DNA of 64,000 bases from Perognathus longimembris pacificus (taxonomy: Eukaryota; Chordata; Mammalia; Rodentia; Heteromyidae), in assembly GCF_023159225.1 (NCBI RefSeq), contig NC_063176.1, forward strand, positions 6,212,963 to 6,276,962, read 5' to 3'. The position numbers and the translations under genes are program-made. Position 1 is the first letter of the stretch. The number at the start of each line of letters is the position of its first letter. Shown in pieces: positions 22,716 to 33,310 of the stretch. The notes under the pieces were generated by a model. The model searched no databases. It was not told the origin of the DNA and saw only the letters and a list, made by a program, of their open reading frames with translations.

Positions 22716-23552
22716 AGTGCCCAAGCCACTAACAATAATCTACTAGCACTTTCTATACAATAACTGAAGCAGCTTAGGTAATGTGGAAATGATCACTGTC
22801 TACTAGAATTTTAAAAGTCAATGATAATGTAGAAAATAATGAATTATATTGGGTGTGATAGAATTTGGACAGTAAGTGTAAAATGATGAATAAAATATTA
22901 TGTTTGCTCTCTCTCATCCTTTGAGAATATAACAATATTTGGTTGAAAAAAAATCTGAAATTTAGAATTTATTTTTCCTCATGAGTTGGTGGTATTATTT
23001 AGTTATAACTCCCTGTAGAATGTAGGGGCATTTATAATTAATCAAAGTCAAAATAAGCAAAACTAGTCCTTTGGTGTTAAATACTTAATTTAGATTACAT
23101 TGAATTTGTCATGATTAGTTATGAAAATATTCATAATTCATCAATGTGTAGAATAATACTGGCATTTTTCTCGTTTTTTTCACTCTACTTGTAGAGATAT
23201 AATTTCTATTGGCCTGGTACATAAAGTTCAAGAAGAATTGATTAATTAAAACATTTAATATACATTAATAATATACATAACAAGCAAAATATTTCCATAC
23301 CCGTCCTCAAATCAGTAGCCTTTAAGATGGACTAGTGTGCTTCAGGCTTATACAAACACCCAACATGTATTTCATTTTCACATTTAGGATTCTTAGAATT
23401 TTCAAGACACCAAATTAATTTAATAACTTTAGTCATTTTTATTCTGAAATTTCCTTTACCCACAATACTCTCTTTGCTCTATACTGGACAGCACTGGTTA
23501 GTTTATGTTTCAAAAGTGAGTGCTTTTACTGAAAATAGTTGAAAAAATGCAA
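22716..23552. other. Unique AT-rich sequence
   Basis: No feature recognised. Confidence 0.4.
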
Positions 23553-23680
23553 AACAGACATGGAGATGTGGCTCCAATTGTTAGAGCCTTGAGCAAAAGA
23601 GCTCATGTACACTGCCCAGGCCCTAAGTTTAACCCCATAACCCACCCCCAGCCCCCCAAAATAAAAGTAAAGTAAAAAAC
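23553..23680 (+). mobile_element. Geo-type SINE, right half only
   Basis: acatggagatgtggctcc, then gttagagccttgagcaaa, cccaggccctaagttta, a C-rich patch and an A-rich tail. It is a diverged Geo unit without a recognisable left half. Confidence 0.6.
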
Positions 23681-24000
23681 CTAGGACATATATATATATA
23701 TATTTCTTAAGCATGTAAAAATACAGTATGGCAATATGCTAATAGTGACTACTGAAATTAGAAGTCAAATAGGTATGCATTTGCATGCATCAGAATATCT
23801 CAGGAAAGATGAAACTCTGAAATTAACTCTCAACTTTATTCCAGATAGGTAGGGATCCTTGTGGTATTTAGTAATGTCCTTTTATGTCCTTCATGATTAT
23901 GATCTCTTAAGACTTCCATTCTTTGTGCACTAGTTTTGTGAAATGGGCTGTGGAAAGTGATAATAAAGTTCAAGAGTGTAAACCTTCATAAATGATCTCT
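23681..24000. other. Unique sequence with a short TA repeat
   Basis: A short (TA)n lies at about 23689-23703. Nothing else recognised. Confidence 0.4.
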
Positions 24001-24029
24001 GAATGTTTGTAAGAGAAATCCTGGAGAGC

Positions 24030-24092
24030 TAAGGAGAAAGAGAGAAAGAGGAAGAGGAAAAAAGAGAAAGAGGAAGAGGAGGAGGGAGGAAA
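24030..24092. repeat. GA-rich purine tract
   Basis: gagaaagagg-type units, almost entirely purine. Confidence 0.8.
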
Positions 24093-24099
24093 CACGAGT

Positions 24100-24245
24100 C
24101 TGCAATTATAAAAGAAGAACACCACCTCACTTAAATCCATTTATGAAGACGGAGATCTTAACTCCTAGTCACCTCTTATAAGACATTCCCTTCCAGCATT
24201 GTTGCCTTGAGAATAAATTTCTGTTTCATACAATAAACATACTCA
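24100..24245 (+). repeat. Ancient mammalian interspersed repeat fragment
   Basis: The order 'tgaagacggagatctt', 'agtcacctcttataagac', 'agcattgttgcc' and 'aataaatttctgtttc' resembles a common ancient mammalian repeat in which 'taatcacctc' is followed by 'attgggattaagtttc'. I cannot name the family with confidence. Confidence 0.45.
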
Positions 24246-25589
24246 AACCATAGATTTCAGACATACATATAACAAATATCATAAGTTGTTATTTCTTAAT
24301 TTAAATAAGTTTAACTCTTTACCCCATAAAGTATAGGAGCCCACCATCTGTAAACCCCGAAAGACAAGGAACTTATAGAAAATGATTTCATTTAAGAAAA
24401 CTTTAAGTTGAAAAGAATGATTTATTTTGTCAAATTTACAGATTAGATTTTTCCTTTTAAAATTCTTATGGATAACAATAGAGAATAGTAAGGAACAATA
24501 TTTGAAGGTCTGTGATCTATTGTTCAGTTCCTCTGAGTTAAGTCTATGATTAACACTGTGAGAGAAGTATTTGTGTAGGAGTCAGTGTGTGTGAAGAGAA
24601 TTGGACACAGCTTCATATCCATCACTGACCAAATTAGACCTATGGAACTAATTAAATATGTAGTCTGATTTTGGAGGTCTATCTATCTATCTATCTATCT
24701 ATCATCTATCTGCCTGAGACTAGGATATTCAAGAGTAAAGGGCTATATTTTATAAAGGCCACCTTGCTATGCCATAATATGACATCTATATAGATCTCTC
24801 TCCATACATATGTGTGCATGTGTGTTTCATACATATGTCATTGTACGGTGTTTACTGTATTAAACATCGCAATGAACTGATTTGTGCAAAGGGACAGACA
24901 AGAATATTAACAAAACAGATATACTAATTCATTTGCAATTAGAAAATAAGAATTCTGGCAACTAAACAGGTGCATGTCTTTAAGCAAATTAGAACGTCTT
25001 GTACACTTGGTTTCTAACATAGGAAATAATAGGGTTGGAATAAACTCACAGAATCTGTGTGGGTATTGAAATTCTTTGAGGATATGAGTCATCTCCTTCC
25101 AAGTAGAGCTCATACTGCCCTAACATGTCTAACGGGTCAAGCCTTTCTTTCAAGAACAAGAGGTCGCTACCACTGACATCAATGGAAATTGCCTGTGTAC
25201 TTCAAGCCTGCATTGCTTGAAGAGCATATCTTCTGAATAATTCCAAGAACAGAAGGAGCAGTGTGACGTGAACAAGAGGGTAAATGCTAGTGCCATAATT
25301 CTCAGTTGCCTGTCACAGAAATCGGAGACAGAGCTTATTGCAATCAGGGGTGATTTTTGTAAAGGAATAATAAAGAGAAGAGCTGTCACAGAAAATGGTT
25401 TTGAATAAAGGAGGAATCCAGAAGAAAGAATTACTATTTTGAAATCTGACATCTTTTTCCCTCCTGAAATCCCAGCTTATATTGACTGCCTTCCTAGTTT
25501 CCTTTGCTACATGTAGACAGAACAATGAAAGCTATAATGTCAAGGACTACAGAGAAGTACACAGAAGCCTGCCACGTCATCATCACCAT
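24246..25589. other. Unique sequence with a TATC microsatellite
   Basis: Nothing else recognised. The open frames at 24907-25525 are short and without family motifs. Confidence 0.4.
24678..24710. repeat. (TATC)n microsatellite
   Basis: Seven consecutive ctat units, then one interrupted unit. Confidence 0.9.
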
Positions 25590-25690
25590 CAATTATTTTG
25601 TTGGAAGCCTACAGAGTATATGACACTGTGCAAAGAATAACAAGTTCTCTTCTCCAAGCGTAGCTTTCAATGTATTCTCGTCTCAATTGG
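25590..25690 (+). repeat. Possible ancient repeat fragment (MIR/L2 class)
   Basis: The order 'ggaagcctacagagtata', 'gacactgtgcaaag' and 'ctctccaagcgtagct' resembles an ancient 'gcctactatgtgccaggcactgtgc... aaggagct' element. Weak and unconfirmed. Confidence 0.3.
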
Positions 25691-25994
25691 AAGAAAACTC
25701 TATCCTAGCTCCACCCGTGAAATGCTACCTCCCACATAATTAGGAATGTTGCGCGAAAGCTACCTACCATTTAGAGAAAGGCAAATACAACCACACATCA
25801 TTTTTCCTGTTTTTGTGTATCGCCTTCTTTTTCAATATAACAGATATTCAAACACAGTATATTTTGAATGTAAATTGTGAACAACAACCAAAAAGCCAAA
25901 GAGATTTATTTTCTGCCTTATATATGTATATGAACTATACACGTACTGTCAATGTAAAAGTTTAAAAACTCATTGAAAGTAACACAGAAGACTC

Positions 25995-26140
25995 ATTAGA
26001 AATACTAATATTATATCATTTGCAGGGATATGGACAGATCTAGAAAATATCATCTTAAGTGAGGTAAACCAAGCTCAGGTGGATAGACCCACACCTGTTT
26101 TCTGTCATATGTGGGAGCTGTATCTTTTTTATTTGAATTT
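25995..26140 (+). mobile_element. L1 ORF2 end fragment, older subfamily
   Basis: tcatttgcagggatatggac, tctagaaaatatcatctt and aagtgaggtaaaccaagctc follow the L1 ORF2 terminal region. gtcatatgtgggagctg follows, as in L1 after the ORF2 stop. Confidence 0.65.
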
Positions 26141-26254
26141 TAATAGCTTATTTTTATTTTCATGGAATGGCTCACAAACATGCTGTCACTGTTGCACAGG
26201 GATTGTGCTAATGTTCTCTGTTGTGTATATGAGCTTATGAGCACCGGCAGTTGT

Positions 26255-26449
26255 GTTTTTTGTTTGTTTGTTTGTTTTTGTCAGTCCTGGGGCTTGAACT
26301 CAGAGCTCCTTTTGCTCAAGGCGAGCACTCTACCACTTGAGCCACAGCACCACTTCTGGCTTTTTCTGTGTATGTGGTGCTGAGGAATCGAACCCAGGGC
26401 TGCATGCAAGTTAGGCAAGCACTCTACCACTAAGCCACATTCCCAGTTC
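26255..26449 (-). mobile_element. IDL-Geo dimeric SINE, antisense
   Basis: A tttg-rich tail complement is followed by the complement of Geo (cagtcctggggcttgaactc, ctctaccacttgagccac) and then of the ID-like left half (aatcgaacccagggct, gcaagcactctaccac, ccacattcccag). It interrupts an L1-derived region. Confidence 0.8.
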
Positions 26450-26459
26450 CTGGAAGCTA

Positions 26460-26880
26460 TAGCTTAAATACAACTGGACGTGCCAACTTGTACTGTGCTG
26501 TATTCATTTACATACAAACAGTAAAGGAGGACATTGTTAGGGAAGGGACCAAAAATTGTAACTCTTCTGAACACTTAAAATACTACGAATCAAAACAAAT
26601 TCCTGGAAATGGAAATATGGCTTTTGTTGTTGCTGTCTTTTTGATGTGGGGCAGAATGGGGGTACAGGAATGGAGGGAAAGAAGGGTGAACAAATGAAAT
26701 CACAGTATTCACTAAATGATATGTGAAAATGAGTGACTTGTGGGGAGGGATGATGGGGACAAAAAAAAATGGAGGAAAGTGAAGGAAACTGTGACATTGT
26801 ACAAGAAGAACTGTACTCGTAGCCTGATCTATGAAATTGTAACTGCTTTGCACAAGCGCCAACAGTACAAAAAAAAAGTC
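26460..26880 (+). mobile_element. L1 3'UTR fragment
   Basis: gtggggcagaatgggggtac, a purine-rich stretch, gtgacattgtacaagaag, gaactgtactcgtagcctg and tgaaattgtaactgc follow the L1 3'UTR pattern. An A run ends it. Possibly the continuation of the L1 fragment at 25995, split by the SINE. Confidence 0.55.
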
Positions 26881-26924
26881 ATTCGAAGTGATATAATTTT
26901 TTAGGAAAACTAGGTTAAAGATCA

Positions 26925-27123
26925 ACAATTAAGCAATGGGAAAGGTGTACATGCAAAAGGCGGGGGAGCAGAAGAGAGGGTAGAGGAGTGACATGGGGAA
27001 AGGAAGGAGAATGCAGTCAAACAACCATTGCCTGTACCTCAAAATGAAGAAAAGTAAGGGAAGAGGTAAGTCAAAGAGGGGTGAGAATGGTGCAAGGGGT
27101 GATCCGGATGAAGATGCAGTGCA
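26925..27123 (+). mobile_element. L1-type 3' end, split by a SINE
   Basis: Purine-rich stretches, then ggggtgatccggatgaag and atgcagtgca. The sequence resumes after the SINE as atgcattgtattcc and acttaaagata (27341-27380). The same terminal blocks occur at 22.6-22.7 kb. Confidence 0.5.
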
Positions 27124-27340
27124 CGGGGCTGGGAAGGTGGCTTCGCGGTAGAGCGCTTGCCTAACATGCATGCAGCCCTGGGTTCCATTCCGCAGGACCA
27201 CATGCACAGAAAAAGCCAGAAGTGGCGCTGTGGGAGAGTGGTTCAAGTGGCTCAAGGAGTAGAGTGCTAGCCTTGAGGAAAAGAAGCTCAGGAACAGTGC
27301 CCTTGCCCTGAGTCCAAGCCCTGGGACGGGCAAAAAAGAA
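27124..27340 (+). mobile_element. IDL-Geo dimeric SINE
   Basis: ID-like left half: ggggctgggaaggtggc, gtagagcgcttgcctaac and ccctgggttccattcc. Geo right half: gtggcgctgtggga, agagtgctagccttgag, caggaacagtgccc and gagtccaagccctggg. An extra 'gagagtggttcaagtgg' piece duplicates the box A region of the right half. The flanks gatgcagtgca and gaatgcattgta look like a decayed target-site duplication. Confidence 0.8.
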
Positions 27341-27393
27341 TGCATTGTATTCCTACACTACTTAAAGATAAGGAAAAGCATGTTAAATATATA

Positions 27394-27595
27394 ACATGCC
27401 TGTAATCCTAACTACTCAAGAGGCTGAGACCTGAGGATCGTAGTTTGAAGCTAGCCTTGCCAGTAAAGTCCAGGAGACTCTTATATCCATTTAACAAACA
27501 AGCAAACAGTTTTCTTTCAGGTGAAATGGAGCTGTGTCAAAGGGATAGAGCACTAGATATTAGCATTAAAGGACTGCCGCTCAAAGACTCAAGAT
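27394..27595 (+). mobile_element. 7SL/B1-Geo dimeric SINE, diverged
   Basis: The left half shows catgcctgtaatcctaac, ctcaagaggctgagacctg and aggatcgtagtttgaagc. The right half shows ggagctgtgtcaaaggg, tagagcactagatatta and ctcaaagactcaagatgc, so both monomers can be followed at low identity. Confidence 0.6.
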
Positions 27596-27699
27596 GCATA
27601 ACAATGAAGTTACCTGTGGGGCGGCTTAGAGAGCGCACACCCGTGTCAGATGCATGCCACTCTCAGTAGCTGCCAAATGCGCCGTTCATTAAGAACATC

Positions 27700-28070
27700 T
27701 CTTAATTTTTTTCTTCAGATCATGTCAGCATTTGAGGGCAGGATTAGGGCAGGGGACTTTGGGGTGCAAATATCTGGTGAGACAACCAGAGAATTCGTTT
27801 GTCAAAGTGACATGTGGAATTTTGGTTGAGATGTATCAGTGTACATATGTGTACTTGCCTTTGTTTAGTATCACGGTTATTTGCTAAGATAATTGTCAAA
27901 AAATGCTCTGTCAGTCTTACTTTGATGGAAGAACCAAGTGTGGTCTATACATCTAATATGGGCTTTGTACCTAACCATGTTTGTAGGTAATCTTTGTACT
28001 CTGTGTACAGCAGTATCTTTACTAAGATAAACTGAAAAGTAATAAAGAAAAATGCCTTTAAAAAAAAAAG
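27700..28070 (+). pseudogene. Probable retrocopy of a host mRNA 3'UTR
   Basis: A block of about 360 bp with no similarity to the local repeats ends with an AATAAA at 28041-28046, 13 bases of spacer and then a pure A run (28060-28069). That is the layout of a reverse-transcribed polyadenylated mRNA. No coding motif is visible and I do not recognise the parent gene. A short agatca occurs on both sides, too short to count as a target-site duplication. An unrecognised LINE tail is the main alternative. Confidence 0.4.
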
Positions 28071-28098
28071 ATCAGGGAAGACCCCAGCCCAACTTACC

Positions 28099-28122
28099 AA
28101 AAAAATAAATAAATAAATAAGA
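28099..28122. repeat. (AAAT)n microsatellite
   Basis: Consecutive aaat units after an A run. Confidence 0.8.
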
Positions 28123-28290
28123 AATAATGTTCAATGAGATCGGAGATTCATTTGCAAAACTAGTGAGAGATAACTTCTTATATCAGGCATTAAACTAGCA
28201 TTCATGGTCAAGATAACTATAAACATAATTTTATATAATAAGCAACCAAAAAACTATTTTGAAAGAAATGAAATAAATGTCCAACTATAT

Positions 28291-28398
28291 TTTTTCTGTG
28301 ATGAGGTTTTGCTCTGCCACCAGGTGATCTTGATTTCTCAGTCCTCCTGCCTCAGCCTCCAAAATGACGTAACATACATGCAGCAACATCCTAGCCTC
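28291..28398 (-). mobile_element. B1/7SL-like SINE fragment, antisense
   Basis: tctgtgatgaggttttgctc, ctgccaccaggtgatctt and cctcctgcctcagcctccaa match the antisense strand of a 7SL-derived SINE. Confidence 0.65.
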
Positions 28399-30179
28399 CT
28401 ATGCCAAAAGTTACCCATCACTGGAATGGGATCTTTGCAGTACCTAACAAAATAACCATATACCACATGCGCAGTAGCACTAAAACGATATTATAAAACT
28501 GATAGATAATACAGTGAATTTTGAATAAATACAATTTAAATTTACTCTCACAAACTCAAGGAAAAGAACAGAGTCCCTAACACGCCTTCATGAAACCAAA
28601 CTATGGTTTGTTATGTAAGGGAAAACCAGGAAATAAAGTACAATCATTTCTTTTCAGAGAATTCACTTAAACATAAGATACCTAGAGCAGTCAAAAACAT
28701 ACATAACTTTACCCCTCAGTGAGGAAAAGACAGTTATAACAAGCCAGAAAATACAAGTATATAAGCTAGGAAGATGAAAAGAGCATGCAGAAGTGAAACA
28801 TTCTAAAATCACTGCATTGTCCACGACAAAGAAATATTGATTTGAGTTCTCTTCTGCCAAGAATATGGTCTTCCATAAATAACACCACTCTAAATCTACA
28901 AAAACCAAAACTCCAAACACCACCCACAACTCTGAAGCCATCTGACGATTGATATCACAGAAAAATCAAGTAATCTAAATTCTAAAGCCCTCCAAGGAGA
29001 TACACCCTGCTATCTGGCTCACTTGTGCATGGCATGCATCTCTCTCTGTCTCTCTTTCTCTCTCACTCTCTCTCTCTGTCTCTCTCTCATATGTATATAT
29101 GCATAAAATAGCTGTTCTGTTCTCCATGTAATCAGTAGATGGTAAGTGTTTGTTGGAATGAGACTAAAGATATAACGGTAGTCAGTATATATATTTCAAG
29201 CAAGAATAAATATGCAGTTTATCTATTTGCATGATCTTCAACACAGACCAACAAACAAGGCTGCCGGAAAGACCAGGTATAGCATGAGACTTTGAGAGAC
29301 TTCCTTCGGAAATAGAAGCTAGCACCATGAATCACTACCCATGTAGCATCCCTACTCAAAGCATCGTCTCAAGGGCAGTATATTTTCCCATATTGAGGAG
29401 ATGCAACCAATCATGTTGTTTCCCAGAGAAAGCTGGAAAAATACTCTCACGCTAATGTCTTTAAAGTACTGACAAAGAAACCAGAAAATAACAACAAAAT
29501 GATTTGCAAAAACTATTATGAAATAATGATTTCTGATGCAAAATAAAAACTTGACAGAGATGATTACTATTAGACAGGCAGTGAAAGAGACAGAAATCTG
29601 CATCTAGCAAAAGAAGCAAAAATTTCTGAACAGTAAGGAAAATGTGTTCAACCATTTTCCCAATTACACTAAAAATAATTTATAAAGCAAAAGTAGTAAA
29701 ACTATTGTAGTATTTATACTATATATAACAGTAAAATTCAGAAGACTGAAACTAGATGTCTATCTCTCACCATATATATTACTTTATTATTTCTGACAAG
29801 TGAAGAAGAATAGTGATGTGTTTTAGTGCTCTTTATGTTCTTAGTTTAGTATCTTGTGTATACAAAATTAATAAATTCCATGCATTTTATACACAAGTAA
29901 ATACACATATGCACACACACGAAAGAAATCAATTATGAGGAAACTTATTTTGTGAAGAATTTATTAGAAAGACAAAAGATAAGCTTCAAATAAATACCTA
30001 AGTACCATTGAGGATATTTAGAGAATTTTGAAACAGAATGTGGATCTGAAAAATCTCTCACTGAAAGATGATACTTAAAGGATGAGCGCTGAATGGAGCA
30101 AACAGATGAAAAGCTTTGGTCAGATCCTGAGCCCAAACAGTACAAGGAGAGGCATGCCAGCTGAGTCCTAAATGTTTGG
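28399..30179. other. Unique AT-rich sequence with a TC repeat
   Basis: Apart from the TC-rich tract at 29039-29089 nothing is recognised. Confidence 0.4.
29039..29089. repeat. (TC)n imperfect microsatellite
   Basis: tc units with scattered tg and ac interruptions. Confidence 0.9.
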
Positions 30180-30665
30180 TGTTTTTCTTTTCTTTCTTTA
30201 GTTTTTAGTTGGTTTTTTTTTGAGTGTTAATGGCTGGGTTTTTAAAAATCTTATTGCTATTATAAAAGTGATGTACAGGGCTGGGGATATGGCCTAGTGG
30301 CAAGAGAGCTTGCCTCGTATACATGAGGCCCTGGGTTCGATTCCCCAGCACCACATATACAGAAAACGGCCAGAAGGGGCGCTGTGGCTCAAGTGGCAGA
30401 GTGCTAGCCTTGAGCAAAAAGAAGCCAGGGACAGTGCTCAGGCCCTGAGTCCAAGGCCCAGGACTGGCCAAAAAATAAAAGTGATGTACACTTCATCGTT
30501 TCGGAAGTCAGGTGCTGTGTGCATTTCTTCTTGGATAGTATGGCTCATTCCCTCACTCACTCTGTTTTCCCTCCCCATCACCACTCCTAAGTTGTATTGT
30601 TTATTTCCACCATCGTATCTAGCGAATGCCACCATGACATTGGTTAGTCCTAACTTCTTAAAGTA
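30180..30665 (-). mobile_element. L1 3' end, antisense, split by a SINE
   Basis: The left part (30180-30277) and right part (30491-30665) join into the usual antisense L1 3'UTR order: ttgctattataaaagtgatg, then 'tacacttcatcgtttcgg' and 'aagtcaggtgctgtgtgc', then C/T-rich sequence and 'ttgtattgtttatttccacc'. The young SINE lies between them. Confidence 0.55.
30278..30474 (+). mobile_element. IDL-Geo dimeric SINE, full length
   Basis: Complete ID-like left half (gggctggggatatggccta, gcttgcctcgtatacatg, ccctgggttcgattcccc) and complete Geo right half (gcgctgtggctcaagtgg, agagtgctagccttgagc, aggactggcc). A 16-bp target-site duplication (ataaaagtgatgtaca) lies at 30262-30277 and 30475-30490 and is perfect, although its first bases may merge with the A tail. 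It is a young insertion made by L1-type target-primed reverse transcription. Confidence 0.92.
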
Positions 30666-31529
30666 ATGAACATCAATAAGTAAAGACAAAAAAGAAAGAA
30701 ATTACCAAAGCATATATCACAAAACATGAATTTTACCAAAATTTAAAATCTATAGTTTATTTTACAAAGTCTTGGAGGTAAAAAAGTAACTATGGTTTCT
30801 GTATCCAGAGGAACATAGTCTATATTAACAAGAAAGAAAAACAAAGTCACATGTGTTAAAATACTGTAGTTTAATAGCAAATAGAAATGAATCTGACTAG
30901 CAAGGTCATAGAAAATATGAACAAAATTGTATTATGAAAATTCATGTGTTGGTTGGGCAATGATTGTCCAAGTGAAAGGAAACGGTGGTAAATTCTATGT
31001 ATTTAATATGGAAACATCGGTAGATTTATGTATTCAATAAAGAAACATTGTCATGTTTTATGTATTCAGTTTACCTACTCAAACATGATTACTTGGCCCT
31101 CTTCAGAAGATTTTGAAATATTGGATATAAAGAAGGTCTTCGGGAGATTGGCACTTATCACAAGATAGAAAATTTCTGGATTTTGAACTGAGGTTGTTTG
31201 TAAGTAGAAACCGAGCTCCGGTGTGAAGGTGCAGAAGAGATGGAAAATTGAAAGATTCTAGGAGATTTGTACAGCTTCTCTGGCAAGTCTTAATATGTCA
31301 GAGCTTCAGCATTTTGAGCAAAGCTGTGAATCTTCTGGAAATAACTACTTATAAGAAATAGTGTTGGCTTGCCACTGGGTCCTGGCAGGAATCTAAAACT
31401 CTGTAAACTGGACTGATCGTAAAGAAAAGGGTGTTATCGGATACTAAACTCATAAATATGTGATGTGCAAGCAGCCCACCAGTGCCAACTTGAAGCCCTC
31501 GCTTTGCACAGATCCAACACACACACATT
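30666..31529. other. Unique AT-rich sequence
   Basis: Nothing recognised. Confidence 0.4.
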
Positions 31530-31545
31530 AAGAGGTAAAGTGCAG

Positions 31546-31772
31546 TGCTGGGAATATGGCCTAGTAGTGGTAGAGTGCTTTCCTCATATACATGAAGCCC
31601 TGGGTCTGATTCCTCAGCACCACATATATATGAAAAGTCAGAAGCGGTGCTGTGGCTCAAGTGGCAGAGTGCTAGCCTTGAGCAAAAAGAAGCCAGGGGC
31701 AGTGCTCAGGCCCTGAGTTCCATCCCCAGGACTGGCAAAAAAAAAAAGAAAAGAAAAACAACAACAACAAAA
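31546..31772 (+). mobile_element. IDL-Geo dimeric SINE, full length
   Basis: Left half gctgggaatatggcctagta with a small duplication (agtagtgg), gattcctcagcaccac, then the Geo half (ggtgctgtggctcaagtgg, gctagccttgagc). The tail has evolved from A to AAAG and AAC units. The flanks aagaggtaaagtgcag (31530-31545) and aagaggtaatgtgcag (31773-31788) form a target-site duplication with one mismatch. Confidence 0.9.
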
Positions 31773-31789
31773 AAGAGGTAATGTGCAGT

Positions 31790-32207
31790 GCTGATAAGAC
31801 TTTGAATCTGTCTTCTTTACAAGAAGGTCTTAGTAACTCATAGAAGTGATAGCTTCATCATCTCATATGGAAACAATTTTTTTTGGCCTGCAATCTAGAA
31901 CATGAAAAGGTGTGAACAGAATTAAAAGGAGTAGAATTGGTTGGGCAGTTGATAAACCACTCTGCATTTTCTGCAGAATGACAAGTACAGTGTTATCCCA
32001 AATGACATCCTCCTCCTTTCTTTTACTCTTCAAACATTTCCAAACAATCTGGGCACTGATTCTCTGACTTCTGCCAACTTAGTTCTGTTCTATATTGGTA
32101 GGGGCTGAGGGCATGCATCGTGCATTCATCAAGTGTTTACCAACTGTTTCCTGGCTCTGTACAGCCAATGGAAGTACAAGTAGAAGATCCAGAGGTGTAA
32201 AAAACAT
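31790..32207. other. Unique sequence
   Basis: Nothing recognised. Confidence 0.4.
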
Positions 32208-32230
32208 ACAACAACAACAACAACAACAAA
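32208..32230. repeat. (CAA)n microsatellite
   Basis: About seven acaac-phase triplets. Translated it gives a short glutamine run, which has no coding support. Confidence 0.85.
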
Positions 32231-32334
32231 GCAAAGAAGCAGTGTTTTTAGATCAGACTGACATCCATCATGCAGGAGTCCAATGTTCTATTAAGGAAGC
32301 TTAGTAGCTGGTGGTAAGATCAGAAATGACTTGC

Positions 32335-32335
<1 letters not shown>

Positions 32336-32368
<33 letters not shown>
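32336..32368. repeat. (CA)n microsatellite
   Basis: About 16 uninterrupted ca units. Confidence 0.95.
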
Positions 32369-32371
<3 letters not shown>

Positions 32372-32931
32372 TATTGGATGCTTGGCTTATATTGTAGTTT
32401 TTGTGCATTCCTAACTGTGTCTTCTATTTCCTGACTGAAGATGACTACAGATTGCCTTATCATTGAGATTTGGGAATAGGATGGAATTAATTATTGCAAG
32501 TTTCTTAGGTTAGCAATTGTCCAAGTGTTGAAGACTAGTTTATAAGTGGTGCTGGTGTGTAATCAATATCATCAGATACTACTAATATTTCATGCAGAGT
32601 GAATATTACAATCGAGACATTATATTTGTAACTAGATGCTCATTTTCAGTACTTTAAGTTAATTTTTTCACATGTTTAGTTCAGGTTCTCATTTTAATAG
32701 GACTGAATTTGACACGGAATCAAGATTCGTTCCCCTTGCAAGATAAACTAGGGTGAGTCTTTAATTAAATAACACGGATAAAGGAAAACGATAGAGAATG
32801 ATATCATAGTATGAAGAATAATTGTTTTAGGATAATGGAGGATGTATGCATATATCATATTTGGAAAAATAGATGAGGGAGCCTATAGAAAAGGGGCTAG
32901 TTAATCATTCCTGAGGGGGAGACACCAGAAA

Positions 32932-33020
32932 AAATCGCTGTCATCCTAGTGACACAGGAGGCTGAGGTCAGCAGGATCATAGTTCTAGGTCAGTCTGGCT
33001 TTATTCTGAAAGGAAATAGT
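32932..33020 (+). mobile_element. B1/7SL-like SINE fragment
   Basis: gctgtcatcctagtgacac, aggaggctgaggtcagcag and gatcatagttctaggtcag follow the B1-like left monomer. No Geo half follows. Confidence 0.6.
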
Positions 33021-33077
33021 CCATTTGTAGCTGTGCGTATTCACTGTGCTTAGGAGCTGGCTATCCTGCCATCTAAT

Positions 33078-33129
<52 letters not shown>
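33078..33129. repeat. (ATAG)n microsatellite
   Basis: About 13 uninterrupted tetranucleotide units. Confidence 0.95.
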
Positions 33130-33199
33130 CTTCATATGTAGAACCATGTATAGATATATCTATAGATATATATAGATCAATGTCTATCCTACCCTGGGA

Positions 33200-33310
33200 A
33201 GAATATTATCTTTATTTGCATAAAGAGAAAGAAATTTAAGCTCAAATGATTGCCCCAGATTGCATATTAGTTTGAGCTGGAATCAGAATCGTAGCACTCC
33301 CTTATCATTT
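33200..33310 (-). repeat. MIR SINE fragment, antisense
   Basis: The order tattatctttatttgca, aagaaatttaagctcaa, gattgccccagattgcata and gagctggaatcagaatc matches antisense MIR, in which 'ttgcccaaggtcacacagct' and 'gagccaggattcgaa' are the landmarks. Confidence 0.65.

Noticed and set aside
26929..27345. 138-codon open frame on the - strand
   Set aside because: It runs through the antisense of an IDL-Geo SINE and an L1 tail. The translation (SSSGSPLAPFSP and similar) is repeat-derived.
30278..30360. tRNA gene in the ID-like SINE head
   Set aside because: Box A- and box B-like sequences are present, but the element is a dimeric dispersed SINE with a tail and target-site duplications, not a mature tRNA fold.
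30310..30666. 118-codon open frame on the + strand
   Set aside because: It begins inside the IDL-Geo SINE and continues into an antisense L1 tail. The same peptide start (IHEALGSIPQHHIYRK) occurs at the SINE copy near 39.0 kb.
33060..33180. Tandem array resembling a regularly spaced repeat locus
   Set aside because: It is a plain ATAG microsatellite without spacers. CRISPR arrays are not expected in a vertebrate nuclear genome.
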